A stretch of DNA of 47,636 nucleotides from Neurospora tetrasperma FGSC 2508 (lineage: Eukaryota; Ascomycota; Sordariomycetes; Sordariales; Sordariaceae). Both the position numbers and the translations under genes were made by a program. Where the stretch lies: the NCBI RefSeq assembly GCF_000213175.1, contig NW_009799101.1, positions 4,945,237-4,992,872 of the forward strand, written 5' to 3'. Shown one piece after another: positions 1 to 10,800 of this stretch. Numbering within the stretch: the first letter of the stretch is position 1; each line of letters opens with the position of its first letter. The notes below the pieces were generated by a model. The model searched no databases and had not been told where the DNA came from. It saw only the letters and a program-made list of their open reading frames with translations.

Positions 1-75
1 TTGTGAAAAGGGAAGGATTTTGAAAGTGGGTTGGATTATTTTGGCTATATTCGTTTGTATGTGGAGTGTGTGTAC

Positions 76-133
76 ACGGGCTATAACCTAGAATCCAGCT
101 CTGTACGGGCTACAACCCAGAATCCAGCCTTGC
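76..133. repeat. Two-copy tandem repeat of about 29 bp
   Basis: The stretch reading cgggctataacctagaatcc is followed at once by a near-identical copy, cgggctacaacccagaatcc, differing by T/C changes. It lies just upstream of the first F-box-like copy. No function is apparent. Confidence 0.6.
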
Positions 134-183
134 ACCCATACGGAAGGGTCGCAGCTTGCTGCCCCGAACACTAGTCCAGTCCA

Positions 184-1121
184 TTGCCAGCTCGGCCGCC
201 TCCAATTTTCCGATCACTAAAGGCGCTCTCGCCAATCTGGCAGTCCTTGCCTGTGGAGCTTGTGCAACGGGTTCTTCATGAGCTTGTCAGTATCCATCTC
301 CGGCACATTGGCTCGGACCCGTTTTATCCCTGGGAGACTCTCCGCCAGCTGAACCATCACCAAAGGCGGCGGATCGATGCGCTATATCGACAACTCTTAC
401 TCCCCATCTTGCGTCTGGGACGTTCGGTAGAGTTTTACCCTACTACAAACCGTCCAGAATTCACAGGGATCGACAGCGGTCAGGTCATGCGGTTATGGGC
501 GGCCGACGAGGGGAAAGGTGAAGCTTGCGAATCCACCAACGACACTATCACCTTGCCTCTAGCCGGGTGCGAAACGTCATATGGATATACGCTAGAGGCA
601 CCCATGCGTGGCGGGTACGATTACGAACATCCGAGCTTTGATGCCTCGAACGGATGGAACAAATATGTCAACAGCTTCCCACCTGGTGGACTTCATGTCG
701 ACCCAGAACCCCATTACTCCTTCACTCTAGAGTGGATCTCTGATCTGCACCGGTGGATGGAGGGGGAGATACCGGCCAGCCATCTACCTGACGTCCAAGA
801 TGATGATTCCGACAATGACTCGATCAAGGTCAGCTTCAGCCAACTTATTAGCGGCTTGATTCGGGCATGGAAGAAAAGCCACGCCTCGAGAGGCTACGGT
901 CTTTATATCTACTGGCCTGGTCAGACCATTGTCACCGTCTTCACTTGGGAGAAGAAGGATATGGACATCTGCAAACTGCTTTGGGAAGTTCAGAGGGGGA
1001 AGATTCCGAGGGTGAAGATTCAGAGGGGGTAGATTTCGAATGGGGAGTGTCAGAGGGGGAAAATTCCGAGGGGGAAGATTCCGAGGAGGAAGATTCAGAA
1101 GGGGAAGATTCAGAGTGGTAG
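184..1121 (+). pseudogene. F-box-like family, copy 1 (start and tail damaged)
   Basis: An open frame of 282 codons runs from 184 to 1032 and carries the family's N-terminal motif LPVELVQRVLHEL, an F-box-like helix also seen in the minus-strand copies at 3.2, 5 and 6.1 kb. A second family block, QRRRIDALYRQ, follows. Two features suggest damage. There is no in-frame ATG before the motif: an in-frame TAG lies at 172-174, position 184 is TTG, and the first ATG is around codon 101. Also, the acidic tail expected from the copy at 6.1 kb (which ends EVSEDEDDWDESD) is encoded here in a different frame at about 978-1121 by 15-bp repeats giving SEGEDSEGED. An upstream exon spliced at the TAG could rescue the start. 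F-box proteins link substrates to SCF ubiquitin ligases, but no substrate-binding repeats are recognised, so function is unknown. Confidence 0.5.
985..1120 (+). repeat. Purine-rich 15-bp tandem repeat array
   Basis: Degenerate 15-bp units of the form gggGAAGATTCcGAGg are tandemly repeated about eight times with point differences. The unit length is a multiple of three, so each frame stays open. One frame encodes an SEGED acidic repeat, another a basic GGKFRGGRF repeat, and the minus strand a serine/proline repeat. The acidic frame matches the acidic C-terminus of the family copy at 6.1 kb and is presumably the ancestral one. Confidence 0.75.
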
Positions 1122-1167
1122 CGCCCTTCATCAGCCGTCAAGATAATCAACTTCGTTTATCTTCGCC

Positions 1168-1590
1168 ATGGAATCCCCACAGCAGCAACTGTCGCCCACC
1201 TGGCAGAACCTCCCCAATCGAACTGATCGATCAACTGGTCAAGATGTCTGGTTCGCGTATTCCCAACAACTTCAGTCTGGCAATTGTTGAGTATGGGAGA
1301 GGCCCAGAGTCCCTTCCGTTGACGTTTGTATCCTCCTTGAGAGGTGCACTGTGACGCTAGAAGGGTCAACGGCCTCCATGGAATCACCACTTGAAATGTC
1401 GCTTGATCGCTTGGCTAGGTATGCGCCTCGGTCTGACGCTCACCGGTGGTTAATGCCGCTGTGATGGGAGACGAAAGTGATGGTGGGTATGTCTTTGTGG
1501 CATATACACTGTGGGCCCAGTCACCTGGGAGACCTGGAGGGGACCGAAAGAACTTTGATGACTATTTGGACGTCCAATGATACCCAATTA
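1168..1590 (+). pseudogene. F-box-like family, copy 2 (degenerate fragment)
   Basis: An ATG at 1168 in good context opens MESPQQQLSPTWQNLP, matching the start of the copy at 6.1 kb (MSTAPQLSPQLWRKLP). The family motif then continues as IELIDQLV in the +1 frame, so one base has been gained or lost at the LP/IEL junction. After that the frame runs only to 1354. Weak family-like pieces (DAHRW near 1438, YVFVAYTLWAQ near 1490) lie in other frames. Most of the gene is eroded. Confidence 0.55.
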
Positions 1591-2440
1591 TTGCCCACTT
1601 TAGCTTCCCAGTGCCTAAATCATAGGTAACTGCCCCTCCTGAGCCCCGTTTGTTGGCCAGTTCCGCACGACTTGTCCTGCAGTCATGCCCGTTGCCTTGG
1701 AGCGAACAAAGGCTAATGACCAACAGCAACCGCTGGCCCGTCCTCGACTAACCAGCCGACCAAAGCATGTTGTGACCTGTGCAACACGAGCTTTGCCGTC
1801 AGCGTCGGTAAAGTTGTAACCATGATCTTCATCTTGCATCTTTAACTGGCTGAGATCCAATGTCAGACATGTCGCCAAGCCGAATCCACACTAGACAGAA
1901 TGTTAGCTCCAAGAAGAGGCTTATAAGGCCGACAAGTCCGATTCATCTGATGATCTGCGACTCCAAATCCCGATTGGCGATCTATTTACGGCGCGGTCGT
2001 AAGCCCATCGAACCCTGTTTCTCGTTGTCTTACGTCACGAGCCGTGGTCTAGTTATATGCCACTTCAGTTTTTAGGGGTCACCTTTGTCGTGTGAGCTAC
2101 GCCATTTGCTGACAGACTTGTTGTGTTGCATAAGCCGCAATGCTCGCTCTAATTGAACAGCGGGAAGGAGATGCTCGGAGAAATCGTTGATGAGGAAAGA
2201 TGGAGTTCGTGATGGATGGGTAGGTACGGTACACCAAATGGGGAGTGGGAAAGAGAAGGTGAGTTCGGATAATCAGATGCCCATGCCAATTGCCACAATG
2301 ATTGCCAAAGACGACCCGTCACCGACTCGCCGTTCGTGTCACGCAAAGAAAGATGGTTCCACATCGGGATATGCTGTGGACTGGGATACAACATTTAAAG
2401 TGAGGAGCCCTCGTCGACTGCTCGAGTTGAAATGATCGTT
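1591..2440. other. Intergenic, no supported gene
   Basis: Only short frames occur here. A minus-strand frame at 1615-1878 reads like protein (TCLTLDLSQLKMQDEDHGYN) and might be a relic of a small secreted protein, but it has no signal peptide, start or partner exon that can be defended. Confidence 0.5.
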
Positions 2441-2446
2441 ATCCCA

Positions 2447-2585
2447 TCCACTAGGTATCAATATTACCAGACTGCATCAACATCCTTTGTCGGACTCTCA
2501 TCTCTCAAGTCACACCCATCTACTAGGTACCTCTATCAATATTATTGCATCAATATCCATCCTTGGACTCTCATCTCTCAATTTG
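2447..2585. repeat. Direct duplication in the leader of the small secreted protein gene
   Basis: The stretch around 2450-2509 and that around 2521-2583 both read ctaggta..tcaatatta..gcatcaa.atcc...t.GGACTCTCATCTCTCAA. The 17-bp core GGACTCTCATCTCTCAA is perfectly repeated at about 2493 and 2567. It is a tandem duplication of about 70 bp immediately upstream of the gene at 2625. Confidence 0.7.
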
Positions 2586-2624
2586 CAGCAAGCACCAAAT
2601 CTTGTTGACAGAACGGAAAGCACA

Positions 2625-3156
2625 ATGAAGTTCTCCATCCTCCCCTCCATCGTCTTCCTCGCCTTCACAACTGGCGCCCTTGCAGCTCCCAAACCCATCC
2701 TCATCAACGCCAGGCAAAAGTAAGCCGACCCTCGTCCCTTCTTCCCGTACTCTTCTTTCCATTTCACAAAACTGACTCCTCTCCCCATCTTTTAGCTCCC
2801 AGCCCCCACTCACAAACCCCAATCCAAACGCCTCTCTCCAACCTTTTCTCTCCTCCACCTCCTGCTCCGGTCCGCCCTCGCAGGTCGTGATTCCCGTCTC
2901 CTACGCCACTTTGTCCCCGGATACCACTCTCTCCCAAGGATGTTATGAATTTATCGACAGCGGTGTGTCGACGCCCGTCCAGTCGGTCAGGATCACGGGT
3001 GTCTGGCCGGAGGCGAATAAGTGCCTGCTGAGGTTTTATGAGGAGGCGGGTTGCGCTGCTGAAAGCGCGTTTGGGACGGTGGCGCCGAATACTTGTGGGA
3101 GCTTTGTTGGGGGGAGGGGTATTGGCAGTTATCAAGTTGTTTGTCAGAGCACTTAG
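2625..3156 (+). CDS. Small secreted six-cysteine protein, two exons
   Basis: Exon 1 is 2625-2719 and exon 2 is 2796-3156, with an intron of 76 nt (GTAAGC donor, CTGAC branch near 2772, TTTTAG acceptor). The splice joins the frames exactly, giving 151 residues. Residues 1-20 (MKFSILPSIVFLAFTTGALA) form a clear signal peptide with an Ala-x-Ala-type cleavage site. The mature part has a Pro/Asn/Ser-rich stretch and then six cysteines, so disulphide bonding outside the cell is likely. No family is recognised. By size and composition it belongs to the small secreted cysteine proteins common in filamentous fungi; whether it signals, binds the wall or acts on other organisms cannot be told. The downstream F-box-like gene at 3201 converges on it with only 44 bp between the stops. 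Confidence 0.72.
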
Positions 3157-3200
3157 AGTTCTGGTGGTGGTGTTACATGTAAGGTTGTTGTGGAATGTGT

Positions 3201-3911
3201 TCAGAGTCGTGTTTCCTCTGTCTCATAAAGGAACCAGTTCACCATCCCCGTGATAAAATCCTCCCACTTGAACCGGATATACCTGCCATCTTCTGACACC
3301 TCCAAGCCCTCCAGATCAACTGAACCCTTACGGAGACTGTACATGTCCAAGCCCCGGTGAAACTGGATAACGTTCTGCTGCCAAGTTCTCGCACGAACCC
3401 CCACGATTAGGTAGCTCGAAGTTCTATCCGCAACATAATCGTCCCAAGCGTCCAGGAGATCGTCCATCATTTCCTCTATAGTAATGTCACCTGCCGCGAC
3501 GAATCCGTTTTCTTCAGGCTTGTAGAGAAAGAAGGTAACCATGTTATCGGGGCCAAGCCTCGTCAAAGCGTGATGATCTTCAGACTCGGGAAAGTGAAAG
3601 TAACGAAGAAAGGGGGTATCAAACTCGGCGTCAAGGCACAGGTAGAGCGTTACCCTGGTCAGCCACTCGTCAAGGAAGTGGCGCTCAATGAGATGTCTCT
3701 GACGTCTGAAAAGAGACTCACGGCGAAGGTTCCAGGTTTTGAAAGAAATTCCATTCTTGATGCCGATGTCGGGTGAAATGGCCACCAAGTTTCCTTCGGT
3801 ATCAAACTCGCATTCGTCATTGAAAAAACACTCGTTGATGAAGCTCTCAATGAGGTGATTGAAAATCTTTTGTACCAGTTCAATTGGGAGCTCTCTCCAT
3901 ATTGTCGACAT
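3201..3911 (-). CDS. F-box-like family, copy 3 (apparently intact)
   Basis: The frame extends upstream to 4001, but the start at 3911 (MSTIWRELPIELVQKIFNHL) is chosen because it matches the start of the copy at 6.1 kb, giving 236 residues. Three family blocks are visible. The first is the N-terminal F-box-like helix. The second, near residues 70-95, reads FRRQRHLIERHFLDEWLTRV. The third, near the C-terminus, is LEGLEVSEDGRYIRFKWEDF. There is no signal peptide, membrane segment or recognised catalytic motif. Unlike the 6.1 kb copy it lacks an acidic tail. F-box-like proteins usually recruit substrates to SCF ubiquitin ligases; that role is an inference from a short motif only. Confidence 0.65.
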   Translation of the reverse strand: MSTIWRELPIELVQKIFNHLIESFINECFFNDECEFDTEGNLVAISPDIGIKNGISFKTWNLRRESLFRRQRHLIERHFLDEWLTRVTLYLCLDAEFDTPFLRYFHFPESEDHHALTRLGPDNMVTFFLYKPEENGFVAAGDITIEEMMDDLLDAWDDYVADRTSSYLIVGVRARTWQQNVIQFHRGLDMYSLRKGSVDLEGLEVSEDGRYIRFKWEDFITGMVNWFLYETEETRL

Positions 3912-4001
3912 GATTACTCGCTCGTTGTCCCACAGATTAGTATCAGCGGGCCATGTAGTAGATAGCCTCAAGGGAAAGCTCATGAGTGCCTTCCATTGCA
4001 A

Positions 4002-4925
4002 TGAAGGAGAGTTGGGTTGATAGATGTGATGATCGTCGATTTGCGCATATGATAGGTACCTCTAGCGACGTTTCTCAGAGTCAAGCGGAACGATGGCCTG
4101 GTTGCTTTAATGGTTGCTCTTGGACACCTTGGTTGCTGTGCAGCGGCAAGAACTGTGTAGGTACCTACCTAACTGTGAACCTGAGACGGATGCCAGCTAC
4201 ATATAGCCTAGGTAGCTGGCGAGATCAACGATCTACGATCTGGAGATAATAACGTTCTGGCGATTGTCAAACCGTTGCCGAAGGGAAGTACTGGTCAAAC
4301 AGGGAAAGTGTGGCCTGCAGGTAGGGCAAAGGATTTGAACCGGGAAACATGCAGATCAATGCAGGCGCTCTACATTACCTAGGTAAATACCTCTATATAA
4401 GTTACCTACTTACCAGGTACCTCTACCTACGCAGACCACAACAGCAGAGTGCTCGTAAAGGACAATTAGTCGATTAGTAAGACTAATAAAATGAACCAAA
4501 TAACAAGTGGAAAGCAAAGTTGCGGGCAAGGCGGCAAAGGTTACCAGGGGCACGCTGCATTCTTCTGTAAAGTTTGGCTCTGTTCCTGCCAATCTCAAGT
4601 AAATCCTGCTCATCATACCTACCTCTACATTACTGCTACCACCGATCCCTCAGTCGCCTGCACCATCCCACGTCATTCAGCTTTCCCTCACCATCAACAA
4701 GTCCGTTAACAAATGACAATCTATCCACGCAAACCAGATGCCCTTTCAATCTTGTAACATCTGCAGACCCTTCAATTCGAGAATGTGTCTAGCACAATCA
4801 TACAATAACTGATCCGTGTCACAACTGAATGCATCTTGGTATAATGAGAAGTACCAGGCAACATGAGCGTCCAATGTCACTACCTCTAGAAATACCTACC
4901 CTAGTGGCCTAGTGCCAGTTCCAAC
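4002..4925. other. Intergenic with AGGTACCTCTA-type short repeats
   Basis: No coding region can be supported. The stretch holds several copies of the dispersed motif: ggtacctctag at about 4055, taggtacctaccta at about 4159, and aggtacctctacctac at about 4415. It probably carries the promoter of the minus-strand copy 3. Confidence 0.6.
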
Positions 4926-5739
4926 TTATGGCCCGGGCATGAACCACCCAACCAAAAGTGAGTCTACTGATGGCGGCGGCAGCGGTAAATCATCGTCACC
5001 TACAACCTCTGAAGGTAGAGGTGTCGTCCATATCTCCAGAATGCGGGTGAGCACCGTCGTCATCAATTTCTTCCACGGAAAGCTGATGCGAGCCCCGCCG
5101 TTTGACACCTCCCAGCCTTCCAGACGCAGTTCAATCGAATCGATACGCGTTCCATCCGGGGGTTCAATGTGAAGTGGAGGCAACCCATTGTTGGTCGCGT
5201 TCATGAGCCTATTCCAAGTAGGAAGGAGGGAAGCGCGGGGACGGTCCCTTCCCTTTCAATGTCTGGAAACAAACTTTAAGGTGGCCTTTCCGGTCTCGGG
5301 AACACCATTGTCGTTAGGCGTGAGCTGAGGATCTGATGAGAAGATACCAGGAAAGTTGTGGGCGTGCATATATTTACCACCGTGGCGATATCTTATTCCG
5401 GGTATCGTGTGGTCTTTAACGTATATATTGAACCGCACATGGTTCAGCCAGTGAGCATAAAAATAACGCTCAATAAGGTGCTTCTGGCATCTGAAGAGGC
5501 TATCCCGTCGGAAGTTGAACCAAGCATCCTTGAGGATAGCGGCATTTGTAGTGGTAGAGTACATGTCGGAAGCTCGGCAGGAGATAAGGAGGTTTGTGAT
5601 GAAGTGGTCGAGGATTTGCTGGACGAGTTCGATGGGGAGGAGTTGCCAAATTGATGAAAGTTCCAGTGCGTCCGATAATCTCGTGTGCGGAGATAGAAGG
5701 GGCTGAGTGCACGTGGACTGAGGTGAATGGAGGTTCCAT
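4926..5739 (-). pseudogene. F-box-like family, copy 4 (frame lesion at the start, possible intron)
   Basis: Family blocks are present in order: SIWQLLPIELVQQILDHF (from about 5650), FRCQKHLIERYFYAHWLNHV, and the C-terminal ELRLEGWEVSNG...FPWKKLM (4926-5204). The first two and the last lie in different frames. A 66-nt interval, 5209-5274, starting GTTTGT and ending TAG joins them in phase (codon AAG), so an intron there is plausible, although the donor is weak and the other copies have no such intron. The natural start, ATG at 5739 (MEPPFTSV), is in a different frame from the F-box-like block, and no in-frame ATG lies near it. The gene therefore looks disrupted at its 5' end unless an unrecognised upstream exon exists. 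Confidence 0.5.
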
Positions 5740-6122
5740 GTTATCCGCAATTGCGAGGGAAACAGAGACTGGAAAGGTTGGAGAGACGAACGAAAGGCAC
5801 CAAGAAGGTTGGAGTACAGAGAAAAGAAAGACAAATGACAAGAAGAAAGAGCACAGAAGATCAATGAAGGGATGGAAGCAATACCTCGTGCGATAAATAC
5901 CCCTACGTAGGTATCTCTAGAGGTACTTGGCCATATGATGACGTGTTCTCGCAAGAAAGGCCAATTGTCGCCTGGCATGCAAGCCAACAATTCCCCTGTA
6001 CATCGTTGCAACCATCCCATATTCCTCCGCAATGGCTTCCACGCGCACCATTACAGCCGCTCTATGCCCTTCATCCTCAGTGTCCTAGACATCCCCTCAC
6101 TGATTGTCCTCAAATCATCCCA

Positions 6123-6941
6123 TTAATCCGACTCATCCCAATCATCCTCATCTTCGCTCACTTCCACTCCCGGTTCAGGAACGTAAGTGTACCCGTTGTA
6201 CAATCCGAACTTCAACAAGACTTTGCTCATCAGCTTTTTCCAGTTAAACTGCACCCGCCGACCATGGTCCAACACCTCCAAGCCCTTCAGCACGACTTCG
6301 CTCTCGCTTGTCCACAAATTATCCTCGGGTCCCGACTCGAGAGTCTGCTCCTTGGTGCGCAGCGCCAGGCCGAGTCGTTCTGTCTTCCCCTTTAGCACCT
6401 TCGCCCACGCGTTCTCGACGCGAGGCAGAATTTCCGGTACATTGCCGAATTCTCGCTTCGAGGTCTCTCCGTACGAGTTTTCGCGAGCTGACCGCACTGC
6501 ACCCCGTAGAAAGAAGGTGACCTTCTCCTCCGCGTCTGCCTCGGCACCACCATCCCCACCTTCCTTGACTTCAACTTCTGGCAGCGCCATTGCAAGATCC
6601 TTGCCTTCGGGGCAGGAGAGATATCGACAGTACAGCATCCTGCGCGAGGTATTGTACATGTTTGGGTCCAGGTACAGGTAAATCATGACCCTGCTGAGCC
6701 AGTGGTCGCGGTAGTGGCGCTCAATGCGACGCTTCTGGCTGCTAAAGAGCGGGATGTGGCGATATTTTGTCCATGGGTCCAGCAGCTGGGGTAGTTCGCC
6801 TCTGGGAATGTCGTCCTCGGAAATCCAGTCTATGTCATGATCGCCGAGAAGGTCGTCGATGAAATGGTTCAGGACTTGCTGGATGAGTTCGGATGGAAGC
6901 TTCCTCCAGAGTTGTGGAGACAGTTGCGGTGCGGTCGACAT
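6123..6941 (-). CDS. F-box-like family, copy 5 (intact reference copy)
   Basis: A single open frame of 272 residues with ATG at 6941. It shows the full family layout: LWRKLPSELIQQVLNHFIDDL at residues 11-31, SQKRRIERHYRDHWLSRVMIYL near residues 66-87, a variable middle, LKGLEV...VQFNWKKLMSKVL near residues 215-240, and an acidic tail ending VSEDEDDWDESD. It has no signal peptide or membrane span, so it is probably cytosolic or nuclear. It is the best template for judging the other four copies. Function is unknown; the first block resembles an F-box helix, but WD40, LRR or Kelch substrate-binding repeats are absent. Confidence 0.7.
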   Translation of the reverse strand: MSTAPQLSPQLWRKLPSELIQQVLNHFIDDLLGDHDIDWISEDDIPRGELPQLLDPWTKYRHIPLFSSQKRRIERHYRDHWLSRVMIYLYLDPNMYNTSRRMLYCRYLSCPEGKDLAMALPEVEVKEGGDGGAEADAEEKVTFFLRGAVRSARENSYGETSKREFGNVPEILPRVENAWAKVLKGKTERLGLALRTKEQTLESGPEDNLWTSESEVVLKGLEVLDHGRRVQFNWKKLMSKVLLKFGLYNGYTYVPEPGVEVSEDEDDWDESD

Positions 6942-7845
6942 TGCAAACGTGTGTGTATGTGAACTGGACTGCAGAAATCGTGAAGCTCAAAGATGTCGAA
7001 CACGAAAGAAGTTTGTTGACGGAGGGGAACTGTCCCAGCCCGATAGCGCGCTTTTGACGCAACCTAAACATGCAGGGCATGATGGCCCTTTCAGGCCTGG
7101 CGCTGGTGGTGCTGAAACGCAGGGTGCCTCTAGGGTTAGGGCCCAAGACATTATCGTCGTATGCGATGCCTACCTCTATCATCCAACACTTGTAACCCAA
7201 GCACCTCAACTTCCTTGATACCCAATGGCGGAATATGGACCATGACTGATCTTGAGTCTGTAAAGCTAGGTCAGAACTTTCGGCGATGCCGCGTTTCCAA
7301 GCCTGGGCCGCTACGCCAGGCAGCTCTTGCCCCTCATCGTCGCCCATTATTTTTTCTGACACCATCTAGGCACATCGCTCAGTCAGGTGAGGGCCGTCTA
7401 TCCGGTATACTGATGTGGTTCGTAGGGTTAGGTTACCTGACCTGTACTTGAAGATACCCCGGAAATCTTCCACGACAATCGTCCAGCGTGCCCAGACTCG
7501 ACTTCCTTGCAAGCGCATGGACGAGTTGGGATGACCCATTTCCTGAGCCCATTACGCTAGTCCGTATCGGGTATAACAATTTGACCCTTTTCCCGTCCCG
7601 TTCGTTCCCCAGGGCGTCCAGTCCACCCACCCGCTGATCTGAACTCCAAGTCATGGAACTTCTGGAAACTTTACTTTTCGGATCCTTTTACGGAACAACA
7701 CCTTCGTTCTCTTTTTGTGCACAGTTCTTGTATTGATCGATATCACTCACTTTAGTCACTCTTTCAGGAAGTCAGTTACAAATACTATCCAGAAAACGAA
7801 CCAACACAAGCCAGCGGCATCCATTGAAAAAATCTGGACTCTGCA
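6942..7845. other. Intergenic, promoter region of the 1148-residue protein gene
   Basis: No gene is supported. Two short telomere-like words occur (ctagggttaggg at about 7131 and gtagggttagg at about 7423). The last few hundred bases should hold the promoter and 5' UTR of the plus-strand gene starting at 7846 and, at the other end, the promoter of copy 5. Confidence 0.55.
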
Positions 7846-10800
7846 ATGCAAACGTACAGCCGTGGTTACAACGTCCCCCCGCTGCCTATAAGACGGAAAC
7901 CGACACCACTTGACGCAGCGCCCACCACACCACATGCAACTCATCGACGACCACAGGCATATGCACCATTTACGCCACAACAACATCCATACCTGGACCC
8001 TCCACCTCCTTATGCCGGACCAACACAAGCACAAGGCCAAAGTCCAGGCTCAGCATTCGAACTCATCGACCTCATCGACGATTATCTAGACGACTTTGAC
8101 GATGCTCCCGCTCATAGTCTCACAGCAGCTGGTTCTGGATCCCACCTTCGCCAGCCCTCGGCTGTTCCTCAGCCCATTACCTTCCACAAGGAGCAAACCA
8201 CGGCTTTTACGACACGGGAGGTATTGGTAAAGGATGAAAAGCCGCCTCTTCTTCCACCAAAAGTCCCGGAAAGACAGCAAAGGCCTGGTACACCCAATGG
8301 ACAGGGTACGCAGGGACAAACATTCCAGGCTTACTGGCCCGCGGCAAATAATCCGCCTTCGTCGTTGAATTTGGGGGAACAAGCGACGGGGAGGCCAGTG
8401 AGTAGTGGGACTAGAGGTAGTGAGACGCCGAGGCATGAGCATCCAAGTGTTCTACAACCGGGAGGAGGAAGGGGATTGTCTTCGCCTTTCCATGGCCGGC
8501 CTCGAACTGCTCAAGATGCGCATTATGGCGACGGACATCACCAGCATTACCAGCAGCAGCACCAAGGACATGGGTATGCTTATGGTCTTGCTTATGGCAA
8601 TGGAGGACACCAATGGCCTACGATGATGGATATCCCCCCCGAAAGGCAACCTCAAGGGGACTATCACAGCCCTCACACACAGCAGCACTTCCGCAACCAC
8701 AACAATCTTAAAGTGCAGACTAGCATGCCCACCCTCCGACCTGGTCCTCCCCTGTCATCTTCGAGCCATCTCTCTCCATATCCCACCCCTTCTCCGTCAG
8801 CATATGCATTCGAACCCCCCTCCGCGGCGCCACGAAGCCCAAGTGGCCCAGTCCCTCCACTTCCTCAACGAGCAGCAACTACCGGCCATGGAGGTCGTTT
8901 CGGTCCACCACCGGGGCTGGGAAATGACGAATATCGCCAGCAGCCGCATACTCCATTGACACCTCACTCGCCGTATCCGCCTTCATACAACATGTCAGCT
9001 AGCAGCCCGAATCGATGCGGAAGTGCTCTACCCAGTCCCGGACCACCCGAAGATCCCGGGACTTTCGGATCGGGACAAGCCGCCTGGAACGGAGCAAGCG
9101 GAGCGGGGCCCACTTTTGACGGCCTGGGCTTTCCCGGACCTCCACCGGGCCCTCCACCACCCCGCGCTGCGACGACGACGGCAGCTATCCCTTTCCCTCC
9201 TCCTCCTCCACCGCGGCTGCCGGGACCGCCACCGCAGACGTTGGGTTTCCCGGGGCATCATCCTCACCCTCAACTAGCTCAAGCATTTCCTCCTCCTCCT
9301 CCTCCTCCTCCTCCACCACAATGTTTGCCCGAGCGTCCGCATCCCCATTTACAGCATGCCAAGACCTTTGCCATAGCGAAACCACCGCACCCACAACAAC
9401 AACCCCAACTCCACCACTCCCAATCCCTCCCACAGCTCCAACTCCAACAATCCGAGTCCTCCAAAAAGGAAGAGACAAAAGGATTCTGGTCCAACGCCCT
9501 CTCCGAAACCGCCTACCTCGCATCGGGCCTCATTTCCCACCCCTTTGAGTCCACCAAGCACTACACCATTCTGCGCCACTCGCCGGCTGTCATCTGGCAC
9601 CACGGCCCCAAAACGACCGTGACCATCTCTATCTTTTCGAGTCCCAAGTACCCGCTTCCTGCTTTGCCTTCTTTGCCGCCTGCTGCTGGTGTCAGTTCGG
9701 ATGTAGCCAGGAATGGAAATGGATGGTCGTTGTGGATCCAGCAGCGCGGGTTTTCTGGGGACTCGGGGATGAAGATCAAGAATTGGTTAGGTGGACGGGA
9801 GGATTGGGTCTGTGTGACGCCTGCTAGTAAAGTTCTGGCTGAGGAGTTGGAGAGTGGAAGTGCTGGCAAGACGGGTGGACAAGGATTGTTAGGGTTGGGA
9901 GGGGCAACGGAAGAAAGGGGGTGGAAGAGGGATATCAAGCGGACGGAGAAGAAGCTGAAGAAGGAGTTCGGCGACAAAAAGGGACATGTGGCACGCTTGA
10001 CGGCTGTGGTGCGGGTGCCGGAGGGGTGTGAGGACGGGTATTTTCGGGTTCATTTGTGCGTCAACCCAGATGGTTCAGAAATGGACGACGAGAAAAGGAA
10101 GAAAAGTGAGAAAGATCCACAGCCGCTGCTTGAAGAGCAGCGGAAAAGGACGAAGGTGTTGTGCTCGAGCCCGATATTTAGGTTGGCGAGTACATCCACT
10201 GACCCTTCGTCCATCCGCGGCGCCTCTCTGTCGACCATGCCGCTGGAAATGGGCCTCTCTCTCACCTCTTTTATCGCGTCGGAGATGGTCGCCTCCAAAA
10301 TTGCGCCAATCAAGGACCCAATCACTAAAATCATCGACCCCTACCGAGCGCATCCCATCGTTGAAGAACTCGGAATCATTGCTACCGAGGAGGTCAAGGC
10401 CGCGAGGGAAGAGGCCGAGGAGGAGGAGCAGGAACGGTTGAGGGAGTTGTTTGGTGCTATGTGTGTTGTTGCTGGTGCTGGTTCTGCTGCGGGTATGGCG
10501 ACGAGGAGAGGGCCAGAAGGAAGTCAACAAGGGAGCGGAATGCCGGGCGTGGTTGGGCCCGACGAAGGACCGCTAGCGCCGCTGCCAATCCGGTTCGGAG
10601 GGAAAGTGGTCCCCGGGACGGGAAGAAGCACAGCGGAAATGGGCATCCCCACAGCCAACCTCAAAGACCTACCAGAGGAAATCAAGCACTACTTCAAAGG
10701 CGTGTATTTCGGCTATGCTCGCATCATTCCCGGCAAGGGTGGCCCCATTGGCCCCGGTGGCCCAATGGAGGAGGTCTGGTATGAAGCGATCATTTCTTCG

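Noticed and set aside
941-1150. Minus-strand Ser/Pro/Glu repeat protein
   Set aside because: Merely the reverse reading of the 15-bp repeat array; all frames of a 3n repeat stay open.
1615-1878. Minus-strand 87-codon frame with a TLDLSQL motif
   Set aside because: No signal peptide or partner exon; resemblance to small secreted proteins is too short to claim.
7131-7142. Interstitial telomere repeat (ctagggttaggg)
   Set aside because: Only about one and a half units; expected by chance in a window this size.
9028-9603. Several Arg- or Gly-rich minus-strand frames
   Set aside because: Shadows of the (CCT/CCA)n polyproline coding stretch.
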